A stretch of 64,000 nucleotides of DNA, taken from positions 81,473,190-81,537,189 of the forward strand of contig CM075769.1 in assembly GCA_037974665.1 (NCBI GenBank), written 5' to 3'. The translations under genes and the position numbers were made by a program. Below the pieces are notes generated by a model. The model was given only the letters and a program-made list of their open reading frames with translations. It was not told the DNA's origin and did not search any database. This document shows, piece after piece, positions 33,487 to 45,629 of the stretch; positions within the stretch are counted from its first letter, which is position 1, and every line of letters starts with the position of its first letter. The stretch is from Ehretia macrophylla. Taxonomy: Eukaryota > Streptophyta > Magnoliopsida > Boraginales > Ehretiaceae.

Positions 33487-33605
33487 GGGTGCGATCATAC
33501 CAGCACTAATGCATCGGATCCCATCAGAACTCCGAAGTTAAGCGTGCTTGGGCGAGAGTAGTACTAGGATGGGTGACCCCCTTGGAAGTCCCCGTGTTAA
33601 ACCCC
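33487..33605 (+). rRNA. 5S rRNA: 5S ribosomal RNA gene C6
   Basis: Full length. Changes: C28T, G97T, T106C, G113A, C114A. The GTTAAACCCC 3' end is shared only with C8 and C10, which marks it as the first member of a dimeric repeat series. Confidence 0.95.
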
Positions 33606-34163
33606 CTTTTCAATTATTTTTGCCCTGGTTAGGGTTGTCAAGATACTTTATCCACCAAATCTCTATTACGGAATCCCACAGAACATTGGGCAAGACAACT
33701 TCGCTTCACGTAGAGGCTGGGCCCGCAAACCGAGGGCGTAGGGTTTGTGACCAGGTCTCCGTCGCTCCGGTGCCTATAACTTTTGATCTGTAAGGAGTTA
33801 CGCGGTGCACAGCATACCGTTGCAAAGCTCTCTGAGAGCTCTACGACAGGGGCAGCCAGCTTGCTCGCTGTGCCCATTTTTGGACCCCAAAATCGAACGT
33901 TTTCATATGTTTCAAGCCACTTTTCTTCTTTTGCTCTATTTTTTCATCCCGGATCGTATGTCGTGAACTGTTAAAAGGATGACAACCTAACTCGCGGGAC
34001 ATCAGAGGGCCCTACAACGTGTCGATATACCGTCTTGCGAGGATGCTACGATGTTGAAGTGGATGGGTTGTCGTTAAGCCCATTGGGCCTTTTCAATGGG
34101 CCATCTCTCTACGCTGGGACTGTGAACCATTAACACATATAGGAATTGTGCCCTCAACATGAT

Positions 34164-34282
34164 GGGTGTGATTATACCAGTACTAATGCACCGGATCCCA
34201 TCAGAACTCCGAAGTTAATTGTGCTTGGGCTAGAGTAGAACTACGATGGGTGACCCCCTGGGAAGTCCTTGTGTTGCACCAC
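34164..34282 (+). rRNA. 5S rRNA: 5S ribosomal RNA gene C7
   Basis: Full length, diverged: C6T, C10T, C18T, G56T, C57T, G68T, T76A, G81C, C107T, C118A. Spacer markers after the gene (TTTGGACAAG, TTTTTCATCCCTAAGG) recur after C11. Confidence 0.93.
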
Positions 34283-34840
34283 ATTTTCAATTTTTTTTGC
34301 CCTGGTTAGGGTTGCCAAGATACTTTATCCACCAAATCTCTATTACTGAATCCCACGGAACTTTGGACAAGACAACTTCGCTTCACGTAGAGGTTAGGCC
34401 CGCAAACCGAGGGCGTAGGGTTTGTGACCAGGTCTCCGTCGCTCCGGTGCCCATAATTTTTCATCCCTAAGGAGTTACGCGGCGCACAGAATACCGTTGC
34501 AAACCTCTCTGAGAGCTCTACGATGGGGGCAGCCAGCTTGCTTCCTGTGCCCATTTTTGGAGCCCAAAATCAAACGTTTTCATCAGTTTCAGGCCACTTT
34601 TCTTCTTTTTCTCTGTTTTTCCGTCCCGGATCGTACGTCGTGAACTATTAAAAGGACGACAACCTAACTCGCGGGACATCAAAGGGCCCTACAACGTGTC
34701 GATATCACGTCTTGCAAGGATGCTGCGTTGTTGAAGTGGATGGCTTGTCGTTAAGCCCATTGGGCCTTTTGAATGGGCCATCTCTGTAGGCTGGGATTGT
34801 GAAACGTTAACACATATATGAATTGTGCCCTCAATATGAC

Positions 34841-34966
34841 GGGTACGATTATACCAGCACTAATGCACTGGATCCCATCAGAACTCCGAAGTTAAGTGTG
34901 CTAGGGAGAGAGTAGTAGTATGATGGGTGACCCGTGACCCCCTGGGAAGTCCTCGTGTTAAACCCC
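34841..34966 (+). rRNA. 5S rRNA: 5S ribosomal RNA gene C8 (7-nt duplication in box C)
   Basis: 126 nt: GTGACCC is duplicated in tandem at about nt 88-94, in the core of box C. Other changes: G5A, C10T, C29T, C57T, T63A, C67A, C78G, G81T, G113A, C114A. Box C with an insertion is unlikely to bind TFIIIA normally. Probably a pseudogene. C10 carries the same duplication. Confidence 0.92.
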
Positions 34967-35524
34967 CTTTTTAATTTTTCTTGCGCTGGTTAGGGTTGCC
35001 ATGATACTTTATCCACCAAATCTCTATTACTGAATCCCACGGAACATTGGGCAAGACAACTTCGCTTCACGTAGAGGCTGGACCCGCAAACGGAGGGCGT
35101 AGGGTTTGTGACCAGGTCTCCGTCGCTCCGGTGCGCATAACTTTTGATCTGTAAGGAGTTACGCGATGTACAGCATACCGTTGCAAAGCTCTCAGAGAGC
35201 TCTACGACGGGGTAACCCAGCTTGCTCGCTGTGCCCATTTTTGGAGCCCAAAATCGAACGTTTTCATATGTTTCAGGCCAATTTTCTTCTTTTGCTCTGT
35301 CTTTTCGTCCCGGATCGTACGTCGTGAACTGTTAAAAGGATGACAACCTAACTCGCGGGACATCAGAGGGCCCTACAACGTGTCGATTTCACGTCTTGCG
35401 AGGATGCTGCGATGTTGAAGTGGATGGGTTGTCGTTAAGCCCATTGGGCCTTTTCAATTGGCCATATCTCTAGGCTGGGACTGTGAACCATTAACACATA
35501 TAGGAATTGTGCCCTCAACATGAT

Positions 35525-35643
35525 GGGTGTGATTATACCAGTATTAATGCACCGGATCCCATCAGAACTCCGAAGTGAATTGTGCTTGGGCGAGAGTAGT
35601 ACTAGGATGGGTGACCCCCCGGGAAATCCTCGTGTTGCACCCC
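35525..35643 (+). rRNA. 5S rRNA: 5S ribosomal RNA gene C9
   Basis: Full length. Changes: C6T, C10T, C18T, C20T, T53G, G56T, C57T, T96C, G102A. It shares C6T, C10T, C18T, G56T and C57T with C7, two units to the left. Confidence 0.94.
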
Positions 35644-36201
35644 TTTTTCAATATTTTTTTCCCTGGTTAGGGTTGCCAAGATACTTTAGCCACCAAATCT
35701 CTTTTACTGAATCCCGCGGTACATTGGGCAAGACAACTTCGCTTCACGTAGAGGTTGGGCTCGCAAACCGAGGGCGTAGGGTTTGTGACCAGGTCTCCGT
35801 CGTTCCGGTGCCCATAACTTTTGATCCGTAAGAAGCTATACGGTGCACAACATACCGTTACAAAGCTCTCTGAGAGCTCTACGAGGAGGGCAGATAGCTT
35901 GCTTCCTGTGCCCATTTTTGGAGCCCAAAATCGAACGTTTTCATCAGTTTCAGAACACTTTTCCTATTTTGCCCTGTTTTTTCGTCTCGGATCGTACATC
36001 ATGAGCTGTTAAAAGGACGACAACCTGACTCGAGGTACATCAGAGGGCCCTACAACGTGTCGATATCACGTCTTGCAAGGATGCTGCGTTGTTGAAGCGG
36101 ATGGGTTGTCGTTAAGTCCATTGGGCCTTTTGAATGGTCCATCTCTCTAGGCTGGCACTGTCAACCGTTAACACATATAGAAATTGTGCCCTCAACATGA
36201 C

Positions 36202-36327
36202 GGGTGTGATTATACCAGCACTAATGCACTGGATCCCATCAGAACTCCGAAGTTAAGTGTGCTTGGGAGAGAGTAGTACTAGGATGGGTGACCCGTGACC
36301 CCCTAGGAAGCCCTCGTGTTAAACCCC
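36202..36327 (+). rRNA. 5S rRNA: 5S ribosomal RNA gene C10 (7-nt duplication in box C)
   Basis: 126 nt with the same tandem GTGACCC duplication as C8. Other changes: C6T, C10T, C29T, C57T, C67A, G97A, T103C, G113A, C114A. The shared duplication, C67A and altered 3' end show common descent with C8. Probably a pseudogene. Confidence 0.92.
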
Positions 36328-36885
36328 CTTTTCAAATTTTTTTGCCCTGGTTAGGGTTGCCAAGATACTTTATCCACCAAATCTCTATTACTGAATCCCA
36401 CGGAAGATTGGGCAAGACAACTTCACTTCACGTAGAGGCTGGGCCCGCAAATCGAGGGCGTAGGGTTTGTGACCAGGTCTCCGTCGCTCCGGTGCCCATA
36501 ACATTTGATCTGTAAGGAGTTACGCGGTGCACAACATACCGTTGCAAAGCTCTCTGAGAGCTCTGCGATGGGGGCAGCCAGCTTGCTCGCTGTGCCCATT
36601 TTTGGAGCCCAAAATCGAACGTTTTCATATGTTTCAGGCCACTTTACTTCTTTTGCTCTGTTTTTTCGTCCCGGATCGTACGTCGTGAACTGTTAAAAGG
36701 ACGACAACCTAACTCATGGGACATCAGATGGCCCTACAACGTGTCGATATCACGTCTTGCGAGGATGCTGCTATGTTGAAGTGGATGGGTTGTCGTTAAG
36801 CCCATTGGGCCTTTTCGATGGGCCATCTCTCTCGGCTGGGACTGTGAACCATTAACACATATAGGAATTGTGCCATCAACATGAC

Positions 36886-37004
36886 GGGTGTGATTATACC
36901 AGTACTAATGCACCGGATCCCATCAAAACTCCGAAGTTAGGTGTGCTTGGGCGAGAGTAGTACTAGGATGGGTTACCCCATGGGAAGTCCTCGTGTTGCA
37001 CCCC
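36886..37004 (+). rRNA. 5S rRNA: 5S ribosomal RNA gene C11
   Basis: Full length. Changes: C6T, C10T, C18T, G41A, A55G, C57T, G89T, C95A. Its downstream spacer matches that after C7 (TTTGGACAAG, TTTTTCATCCCTAAGG), four units away. Confidence 0.94.
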
Positions 37005-37562
37005 CTTTTCAATTTTTTTTTCCCTGGTTAGGGTTGCCAAGATACTTTATCCACCAAATCTCTATTACTGAATCCCACGGAACTTTGGACAAGACAACTT
37101 CGCTTCACGTAGAGGTTAGGCCCGCAAACCGAGGGCGTAGGGTTTGTGACCAGGTCTCCGTCGCTCCGGTGCCCATAATTTTTCATCCCTAAGGAGTTAC
37201 ATGATGCACAGCATACCGTTACAAAGCTCTCTGAGAGCTCGACGACAGGGACAGCCAGCTTTCTTCCTTTGCCCATTTTTGGAGCCCAAAATCAAATGTT
37301 TTCATCAGTTTCAGGCCATTTTTCTTCTTTTTCTCTATTTTTCTGTCCCGGATCGTACGTCGTGAACAGTTAAAAGGACGACAACCTAACTTGCAGGACA
37401 TCAGAGGGCCCTACAACGTGTCGATATCACGTCTTGCAAGGATGCTGCGTTGTTGAAGTGGATGGGTTGTCGTTAAGCCCATTGGGCCTTTTGAATGGGC
37501 CATCTCTCTAGGCTGGGACTGTGAATCGTTAACACATATAGGAATTGTGCCCTCAACATGAC

Positions 37563-37681
37563 GGGTGCGATTATACCAGCACTAATGCACTGGATCCCAT
37601 CAGAACTCCGAAGTTAAGTGTGCTCGGGCGAGAGTAGTACTAGGATGGGTGACCCCCTGGGAAGTCCTCGTGTTGCACCCC
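37563..37681 (+). rRNA. 5S rRNA: 5S ribosomal RNA gene C12
   Basis: Full length. Changes: C10T, C29T, C57T, T63C. It carries part of the C8/C10 marker set but not the 7-nt duplication. Confidence 0.95.
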
Positions 37682-38239
37682 ATTTTCAATTTTTTTTGCC
37701 CTGGTTGGGGTTGCCAAGACACTTTATCCACCAAATCTCTATTACTGAATCCCACGGAACATTGGGCAAGACAACTTCGCTTCACGTAGAGGCTGGGCCC
37801 ACAAATCGAGTGCGTAGGGTTTGTGACCAGGTCTTCGTCTCTCCGGTGCCTATAACTTTTGATGCGTAAGGAGTTACGCGGTGCATAGCATACCGTTGCA
37901 AAGCTATCTGAGAGCACTACGACGGGGGCAGTTAACTTGCTGGCTGTGCCTGTTTTTGGAGTCCAAAATCGAACGTTTTCATCAGTTTCAGACCACTTTT
38001 CTACTTTTGCTTTGTTTCTTCGTCCCGGATCGTACGTTGTGAACTGTTAAGAGGACGACAACCTGACTCGCGGGACATCAGAGGGCCTTACAACGTGTTG
38101 ATATCACGTATTGCAAGGATGCTGCGTTGTTGAAGCGGATGGGTTGTCATTAAGCCCATTAGGCCTTTTGAATGGGCCATCTCTCTAGGTTGGGACTGTG
38201 AACAGTTAGCACATAAAGGAATTGTGCCCTCAACATGAC

Positions 38240-38358
38240 GGGTGCGATCATACCAGCACAAATGTACCGGATCGCATCAGAACTCCGAAGTTCAGCGTGC
38301 TTGGGCGAGAGTAGTACAAGGATGGGTGACCCCCTGCGAAGTCCTCGTGTTGCACCCC
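38240..38358 (+). rRNA. 5S rRNA: 5S ribosomal RNA gene C13
   Basis: Full length. Changes: T21A, C26T, C35G, A54C, T79A, G98C. CATAAAGG-type upstream box, although CACATAAAGG follows an altered TTAG. Confidence 0.95.
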
Positions 38359-38915
38359 ATTTTCAATTTTTTTTGCCCTGGTTAGGGTTGCCTAGATACT
38401 TTATCCACCAAATCTCTATTACTGTATCCTACGGAACATTGTGCAAGACAACTTTGCTTCACGTAGAGGCTGGGCCCGTAAACCGAGGGCGTAGGGTTTA
38501 TGACCAGGTCTCCGTCGCTCCGATGGCCATAACTTTTGATCCGTAAGGAGTTACGCAGCGCACAACATACTGTTGCAAAGCTCTCTGAGAGCTCTACGAT
38601 AAGGGCAGCAAGCTTGCTTACTTTGCCCTTATTGGAGCCCAAAATCGAACGTTTTCATCAGTTTTAGGCCACTTTTCTTCTTTTGCTCTGTTTTTCTGTC
38701 CCGGATCGTACGTCGTGAACTGTTAAAAGGATGACGACCTGACTCGCGGGACATCATAGGGCCCTACAACGTGTCGATATCACGTCTTGCAAGCATGCTG
38801 CGTTGTTGAAGCGGATGGGTTGTCGTTAAACCTATTGGGCCTTTTGAATGGGCCATCTCTCTAGGCTGGGACTGTGAACAGTTAACACATAAAGGAATTG
38901 TGCCCTCAACATGAC

Positions 38916-39034
38916 GGGTGCGATCATACCAGCACCAATGTACCGGATCCCATCAGAACTCCAAAGTTAAGCGTGCTTGGGCGAGTGTAGTACTAGGATG
39001 GGTGACCCCCTGGGAAGTCCTCGTGTTGCACCCC
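38916..39034 (+). rRNA. 5S rRNA: 5S ribosomal RNA gene C14
   Basis: Full length. Changes: T21C, C26T, G48A, A71T. It shares C26T with C13. CATAAAGG-type upstream box. Confidence 0.95.
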
Positions 39035-39592
39035 CTTTTCAATTTTTTTTGCCTTGGTTAGGGTTGCCAAGATACTTTATCCACCAAATGTCTATTACCG
39101 AATCCCATGGAACATTGGGCAAGACAACATCGCTTCACGAAGAGGCTGGGCTCGCAAATCGAGGGCGTAGGGTTTGTGACAAGGTCTCCGTCGCTCCGGT
39201 GCCCATAACTTTTCATCCGTAAGGAGTTACGCGCCGCACAGCATACTGTTACAAACCTCTCTGAGAGATCTAAGACGAGGGCAGCCATCTTGCTCGCTGT
39301 GCCCGTTTTTGGAGCCCCAAATCTAACGTTTTCATCAGTTTCAGGCTATTTTTCAGCTTTTGCTCTGTTTTTTCATCTCGGATTGTACGTCGTGAACTGT
39401 TAAAAGGAAGACAACCTGACTCGCGGGATATCAGAGGGCCCTACAACGTGTCGATATCACGTCTTGCGAGGAAGCTGCGTTGTTGAAGCGGATGGGTTGT
39501 CGTTTAGCCCATTGGGCCTTTTGAATGGGCCATCTCTCTAGGCTGGGATTGTGAACCGTTAACACATATGGGAATTGTGCCCTCAACATGAC

Positions 39593-39711
39593 GGGTAAGA
39601 TCATACCAGCACTAATGCACCGGATCCCATCAGAACTCCGAAGTTAAGCGTGCTTGGGCGAGAGTAGTACTAGGATGGGTGACCCCCTGTGAAGTCCTCG
39701 TGTTGTACCCG
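39593..39711 (+). rRNA. 5S rRNA: 5S ribosomal RNA gene C15
   Basis: Full length. Changes: G5A, C6A, G98T, C114T, C119G. The internal promoter is unchanged apart from the last base region; helix I is weakened. Confidence 0.95.
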
Positions 39712-40269
39712 CTTTTCAATTTTTTTTGCCCTGGTTAGGGTTGCCAAGATACTTTATCCACCAAATCTCTATTACCGAATCCCACGGAACATTGGACAAG
39801 ACAACTTCGCTTCACGTAGAGGCTGGGCCCGCAAACCGAGGGCGTAGGGTTTGTGACCAGGTCTTCGTCGCTCCGGTGGCCATAAATTTTGAACCGTAAG
39901 GAGTTACACGGCGTACAACATACCGTTGCAAAGCCCTCTGAGAGCTCTACGATGGGGGCAGCCAGCTTGCTCACTTTGCCCGTTTATGGAGCACAAAATC
40001 GAACGTTTTAATTAGTTTCAGGCCACTTTTCTTCTTTTGCAATGTTTTTTCGTCCCGGATCGTACGTCGTGAACTATTAAAAGGAGGGCAACTTGACTCG
40101 CGGGACATCAGAAGGCCCTACAACGTGTCGATATCACATCTTACGAGTATGCTGCGTTGTTGAAGTGGATGGGTTGTCGTTAAGCCCATTGGGCCTATTG
40201 AATGGGCCATCTCTCTAGGCTGGGATTGTGAACTGTTAACACATGTAGAAATTGTGCCCGCAAGATGAC

Positions 40270-40387
40270 GGGTGCAATCACACTAGCACTAATGCACCGG
40301 ATCCCATCAGTACTCCGAAGTTTAGCGTGCTTGGGCGAGAGGTGTACTAGGATGGATGACCCCCTGGGAAGTCCTCGTGTTGACCCC
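40270..40387 (+). rRNA. 5S rRNA: 5S ribosomal RNA gene C16 (1-nt deletion)
   Basis: 118 nt, lacking C114. Changes: G7A, T12C, C15T, A42T, A54T, T73G, A74T, G87A. The T-run after the gene is also altered (TTTACGATTTTTTTT). Likely a decayed copy. Confidence 0.92.
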
Positions 40388-40945
40388 CTTTACGATTTTT
40401 TTTGTCCTGGTTAGGGTTGCCAAGATACTTTATCCACCAAATCTCTATTACTGAATCCCACGGAACATTGGGCAAGACAACTTCGCTTCACGTAGAGGCT
40501 GGGCTCGCAAACCGAGGGTGTAGGGTTTGTGACCAGGTCTCCGTCACTCCGGTGCCCATAACTTTTGATCCGTTAGGAGTTACGCGGCGCACAGCATACC
40601 GTTGCAAAGCTCTCTGAGAGCTCTATGACGGGGGCTGCAAGAATGCTTGGTTTGCCCATTTTTGGATCCCAAAATCGAACGTTTTCATCAGTTTCAGGCA
40701 CATTTTCTTCTTTTGCTTTGTTTTTCCGTCCCGGATCGTACGTCGTTAACTGTTAAAAGGACGACAACCTGACTCGTGGGACATCAGGGGGCCCTACAAC
40801 GTGTCGATATCATGTCTTGCGTGGATGCTGCGTTTTTCAAGTGGATAGGTTGTCATTAAGCCCATTTGGCCTTTTGAATGGGCCATCTCTCTAGGCTGGG
40901 ATTGTGAACCGTTAACACATGTAGGAATTGTGCCCTCAACATGGC

Positions 40946-41064
40946 AGGTGCGATCATACCAGCACTAATGCACCAGATCACATCAGAACTCCGAAGTTAA
41001 GCGTTCTTGGGCGATAGTAGTACTAGGATGGGGGACCCCTTGGGAAGTCCTCGTGTTGCACCCC
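40946..41064 (+). rRNA. 5S rRNA: 5S ribosomal RNA gene C17
   Basis: Full length. Changes: G1A, G30A, C35A, G60T, G70T, T88G, C95T. All three internal promoter elements are hit. Confidence 0.94.
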
Positions 41065-41622
41065 CTTTTCAATTTTTTTTGCCCTGGTTAGGGTTGCCAA
41101 GATACCTTATGCACCAAATCTCTATTACCGAATCTGACGGAACAATGGGCAGGACAACTTCGCCTCACGTAAAGGCTGGGCCCGCAAACCGAGGGCGTAG
41201 GGTTTGTGACCAGGTCTCCGTCGCTCCGGTGCCCATAACTTTTGATTAGTAAGGAGTTACGCGGTGCACAACATACCGTTCCAAAGCTCTTTGAGAGCTC
41301 TACGACGGGGCAGCCATATTGCTCGCTGTGCCTGGTTTTTGGAGCCCAAAATCGAACATTTTCATCTGTTTCAGGCCACTTTTATTCTTTTGCTTTGTTT
41401 TTCCATCCCAGATCGTACGTCGTGAACTGTTAAAAAGATGACAACCTGACTCGCAGGACATCAGAGGGCCCTACGATGTGTCAATATCACGTCTTGCGAG
41501 GATGCTACATTGTTGAAGCAGATGGGTTGTCGTTAAGACCGTTGGGCCTTCTGAATGGGCCATCTCTCTAGGCTGGTACTGTGAACCGTTAACACATATA
41601 GGAATTGTGCCCTCAACATGAC

Positions 41623-41741
41623 GGGTGCGATCATACCAGCACTAATGCACCAGATTCCAACAGAACTCTGAAGTTAAGCTTGTTTGGGCAAGAGTAGTAC
41701 TAGGATGGGTGACCCCCTGGGAAGTCCTCGTGTTGCACCCC
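41623..41741 (+). rRNA. 5S rRNA: 5S ribosomal RNA gene C18
   Basis: Full length. Changes: G30A, C34T, T38A, C47T, G58T, C61T, G68A. Box A has two changes. Confidence 0.94.
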
Positions 41742-42301
41742 GTTTTTCAATTTTTTTTTGCCCTGGTTAGGGTTGCCAAGATACTTTATCCAACAAACCT
41801 CTATTACAGAATCCCTCGGAACATTGGGCAAGACAACTTCGCTTCACGTATAGGTTGGGCCCGCAAACCGAGGGTTTAGGGTTTGTGATTAGGTCTCCGT
41901 CACTCCGGTGCCCATAACTTTTGATCCGTAAGGAGTTACGCGGTGCACAGCATGCCGTTGTAAAGCTCTCTAAGAGCTCTACGACAAGGGCAGCCAACTT
42001 GCTCGCTGTGCCAATTTTTGGAGCCTAAAATCGAACGTTTTCATTAGTTTTAGGCCACTTTTCATCTTTTGCAATGTTTTTCCATCCCGGATCGTACGTC
42101 CTGAACTGTTAAAAGAACGACAACCTGACTCGCGGGACATCAGAGGGACCTACAACGTGTCGATATCACGTCTTGCGAGGATGCTGCATTGTTGAAGTGG
42201 ATGGGTTGTCGTTAAGCCCATTGGGCCTTTTGAATGGGCCATCTCTCTAGGCTGGGACTGTGAACCGTTGACACATATAGGAATTGTGCCCCCAACATGA
42301 T

Positions 42302-42420
42302 GGGTGCGACAATACCAGCACTAATGCACCGGATCCCATCATAACTCGGAAGTTATGCGTGCTTGGGCGAGAGTAGTACTAAGATGGGTGACCCACTGGG
42401 AAGTCCTCGTGTTGCACCCC
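42302..42420 (+). rRNA. 5S rRNA: 5S ribosomal RNA gene C19
   Basis: Full length. Changes: T9C, C10A, G41T, C47G, A55T, G81A, C94A. The set G41T, C47G, A55T, G81A, C94A recurs in C21. First of the G81A group. The next spacer is 29-30 bp short, apparently by deletion between two CGTAG copies near 42517. Confidence 0.94.
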
Positions 42421-42948
42421 CTTTTTAATTTTTTTTGCCCTGGTAAGGGTTGCCAAGATACTTTATCCACCAAATCTCTATTACCGAATCCCACGGAACA
42501 TTGGGCAAGACAACATCGCTTCACGTAGGGTTTGTGACCAGGTCTCCGTCGCTCCGGTGCCCATAACTTTTGATCCGTAAGGAGTTACGCGGTGCACAGC
42601 ATACCGTTACAAACCTCTCTGAGAGCTCTACGACGAGGACAGCCAGCTTGCTCGCTGTGCCCATTTTTGGAGTAAAATCAAATATTTTCATCAGTTTAAA
42701 GCCACTTTTCGTCTTTTGCAATGTTTTTTCATCCCGGATCGTATGTCGTGAACTGTTAAAAAAACAACAACCTGACTCGCGGGACATCAGAGGGCCCTAC
42801 AACATGTCGATATCACGTCGTGCGAGGATGTTGCGTTGTTGAAGTGGATGGGTTGTCGTTAAGCCCATTGGCCCTTTTGAATGGGCCATCTCTCTAGGCT
42901 GGGACTGTGAACCGTTAACACATATAGGAATTGTGCCCTCAACAAGAC

Positions 42949-43067
42949 GGGTGCGATCATACCAGCACTAATGCACCGGATCCCATCAGAACTCGGAAGT
43001 TAAGCGTGCTTGGGCGAGAGTAGTACTAAGATAGGTGACCCCCTGGGAAGTCCTCGTGTTGTACCCC
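42949..43067 (+). rRNA. 5S rRNA: 5S ribosomal RNA gene C20
   Basis: Full length. Changes: C47G, G81A, G85A, C114T. It lies 647 bp from C19 because of the spacer deletion. Confidence 0.95.
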
Positions 43068-43624
43068 CTTTTCAATTTTTTTTGCCCTGGTTATGGTTGC
43101 CAAGATACTTTATCCACCAAATCTCTATTACTGAATCCCACGGAGCATTGGGCAAGACAACATCGCTTCACATAGAGGCTGGGCTCGCAAACCGAGGGCG
43201 TAGGGTTTGTGACCATGTCTCCGTCGCTCCGATGCCCATAACTTTTGATCCGTAAGGAGTTACGCGGCGCACAGCATACCATTACAAAGCTCTCTAAGAG
43301 CTCTATGAAGGGGGCAGCCAGTTTGCACGCTGTGCCAGTTTTTGAAGCCTAAAATCGAACGTTTTCATCAGTTTCAGGCAAATTTCTTCCTTTGCTCTGT
43401 TTTTCCGTCCCGGATCATACGTCGTGAATTGTTAAAAGGACGACAACCTGACTCGTGGGACATCAGAGAGCCCTACAATGTGTCAATATCACGTCTTGCG
43501 AGGATGCTGCGTTGTTGAAGCGGATGGATTGTCGTTAAGCCCATTGGGCCTTTTGAATGGGCCATCTCTCTAGGCTGGTACTGTGAACCGTTGACAGAAA
43601 TAGGAATTGTGCCCCCAACATGAT

Positions 43625-43743
43625 GGGTGCGATCATACCAGCACTAATGCACCGGATCCCATCATAACTCGGAAGTTATGCGTGCTTGGGCGAGAGTAGT
43701 ACTAAGATGGGTGACCCACTGGGAAGTCCTCGTGTTGCAACCC
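43625..43743 (+). rRNA. 5S rRNA: 5S ribosomal RNA gene C21
   Basis: Full length. Changes: G41T, C47G, A55T, G81A, C94A, C116A. Five of six are shared with C19, two units to the left. The following spacer lacks about 22 bp near 43861. Confidence 0.95.
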
Positions 43744-44278
43744 CTTTCCAATTTTTTTTGCCCTGGTTAGGGTTGCCAAGATACTTTATCCACCAAATCT
43801 CTATTACCGAATGCCACGGAACATTGGGCAAGACAACATCGCTTCACGTAGAGGCTGGGCTGTGACCAGGTCTCCGTCGCTACGGTGCCTATAACTTTTG
43901 ATCCGTAAGGAGTTACGCGGCGCACAGCATAACATTGCAAAGCTCTCTAAGAGCTCTACGAAGGGGACAGCCAATTTGCAAGCTGTGCCAGTTTTTGGAT
44001 ACCAAAATCGAACGTTTTCATTAGTTTCAGGCAACTTTTCTTCTTTTGCTCTGTTTTTCCGTCCCGGATCATACGTCGTGAACTGTTAAAAGGACGACAA
44101 CCTGACTCGTGGGACATCAGAGACCCCTACAATGTGTCAATATCACGTTTTGCGAGGATGCTGCGTTGTTGAAGCGGATGGATTGTCGTTAAGCCCATTG
44201 GGCCTTTTGAATGGGCCATCTCTCTAGGCTGGTACTGTGAACCGTTGACACATATAGGAATTGTGCCCTCAACATGAC

Positions 44279-44396
44279 GGGTGCGATCATAGCAGTACTA
44301 ATGCACTGGATCCCATCAGAACTAGGAAGTTAAGCGTGCTTGGGCGAGAGTAGTACTAAGATGGGTGACCCCCTAGGAAGTTCTCGTTTGCACCCC
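44279..44396 (+). rRNA. 5S rRNA: 5S ribosomal RNA gene C22 (1-nt deletion)
   Basis: 118 nt: one base is missing in CGTGTTGC (reads CGTTTGC). Changes: C14G, C18T, C29T, C46A, C47G, G81A, G97A, C104T. Confidence 0.93.
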
Positions 44397-44952
44397 CTTT
44401 TCAATTTTTTGCCCTTGTTAGGGTTGCCAAGATACTTTATCCACCAAATCTCTATTACCGAATCCCACGGAACATTGGGCAAGACATCATCGCTTCACGT
44501 AGAGGCTGGCCTCGCAAACCGAGGGCATAGTGTTTGTGACCAGGTCTCTGTCGCTCCGGTGCCTATTACTTTTGATCCGTAAGGAGTTACGCGGCGCACA
44601 CCATACCGTTACAAAGCTCTCTAAGATCTCCACGACTGGGGAAGCCATCTTGCTTGCTGTGCCCATTTTTTGACCCCAAAATTGAACGTTTTCATCAGTT
44701 TTAGGCCACATTTCTTCATTTGCAATGTTTTTTCATCCCGGATCGTAGGTCGTGAATTGTTAAAAGGACGACAAACTGACTCGCAGGACATCAGAGGGCC
44801 CTACAACGTGTCGATATCACGTCTTGCGAGGATGTTGCGTTGTTGAAGTTGATAGGTTGTCGTTAAGCCGATTGGGCCTTTTGAATGGGCCATCTCTTTA
44901 TGCTGGGACTGTGAACCGTTAACACATATAGGAATTGTGCCATCAACATGAC

Positions 44953-45071
44953 GGGTGCGATCATACCAGCACTAATGCACCGGATCCCATCAGAACTCAG
45001 AAGTTAAGCATGCTTGGACGAGAGTAGTACTAAGATGGGTGACCCCCTGGGAAGTCCTCGTGTTGCACCCC
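44953..45071 (+). rRNA. 5S rRNA: 5S ribosomal RNA gene C23
   Basis: Full length. Changes: C47A, G58A, G66A, G81A. The spacer after it (CGGAGATTTGGGC, CATAAATTTTGATCC) matches that after C28, five units away. Confidence 0.95.
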
Positions 45072-45629
45072 CTTTTCAATTTGTTTTGCCCTGGTTAGGG
45101 TTGCCAAGATACTTTATCAACCGAATCTCTATTATTGAATCCCACGGAGATTTGGGCAAGACAACATCGCTTCACATAGAGGCTGGGCTCGCAAACCGAG
45201 GGCGTAGGTTTTGTGACCAGGTCTCCGTCGCTTCGGTGCCCATAAATTTTGATCCGTAAGGAGTTACGCGACACACAGCATACCATTGCAAAGCTCTCTG
45301 AGAGCTCTACGATGGGGGTAGCCAGTTTGCACGCTGTGCCAGTTTTTGGAGACCAAAATTGAATGTTTTCATCAGTTTCAGGCAACTTTTCTTCTTTTGC
45401 TCTGTTTTTCTATCCCGGATCGTACGTCGTGAACTGTTAAAAGGACGACAACCTAAGTCGCGGGACATCAGAGAGCACTACAATGTGTCAATATCACGAC
45501 TTGTGAGGATGCTGCGTTGTTGAAGCGGATGGATTGTCGTTAAGGCCATTGGGCCTTTTGAATGGGCCATCTCTCTAGGCTGGGACTGTGAACCGTTGAC
45601 ACATATAGGAATTGTGCCATCAACATGAC

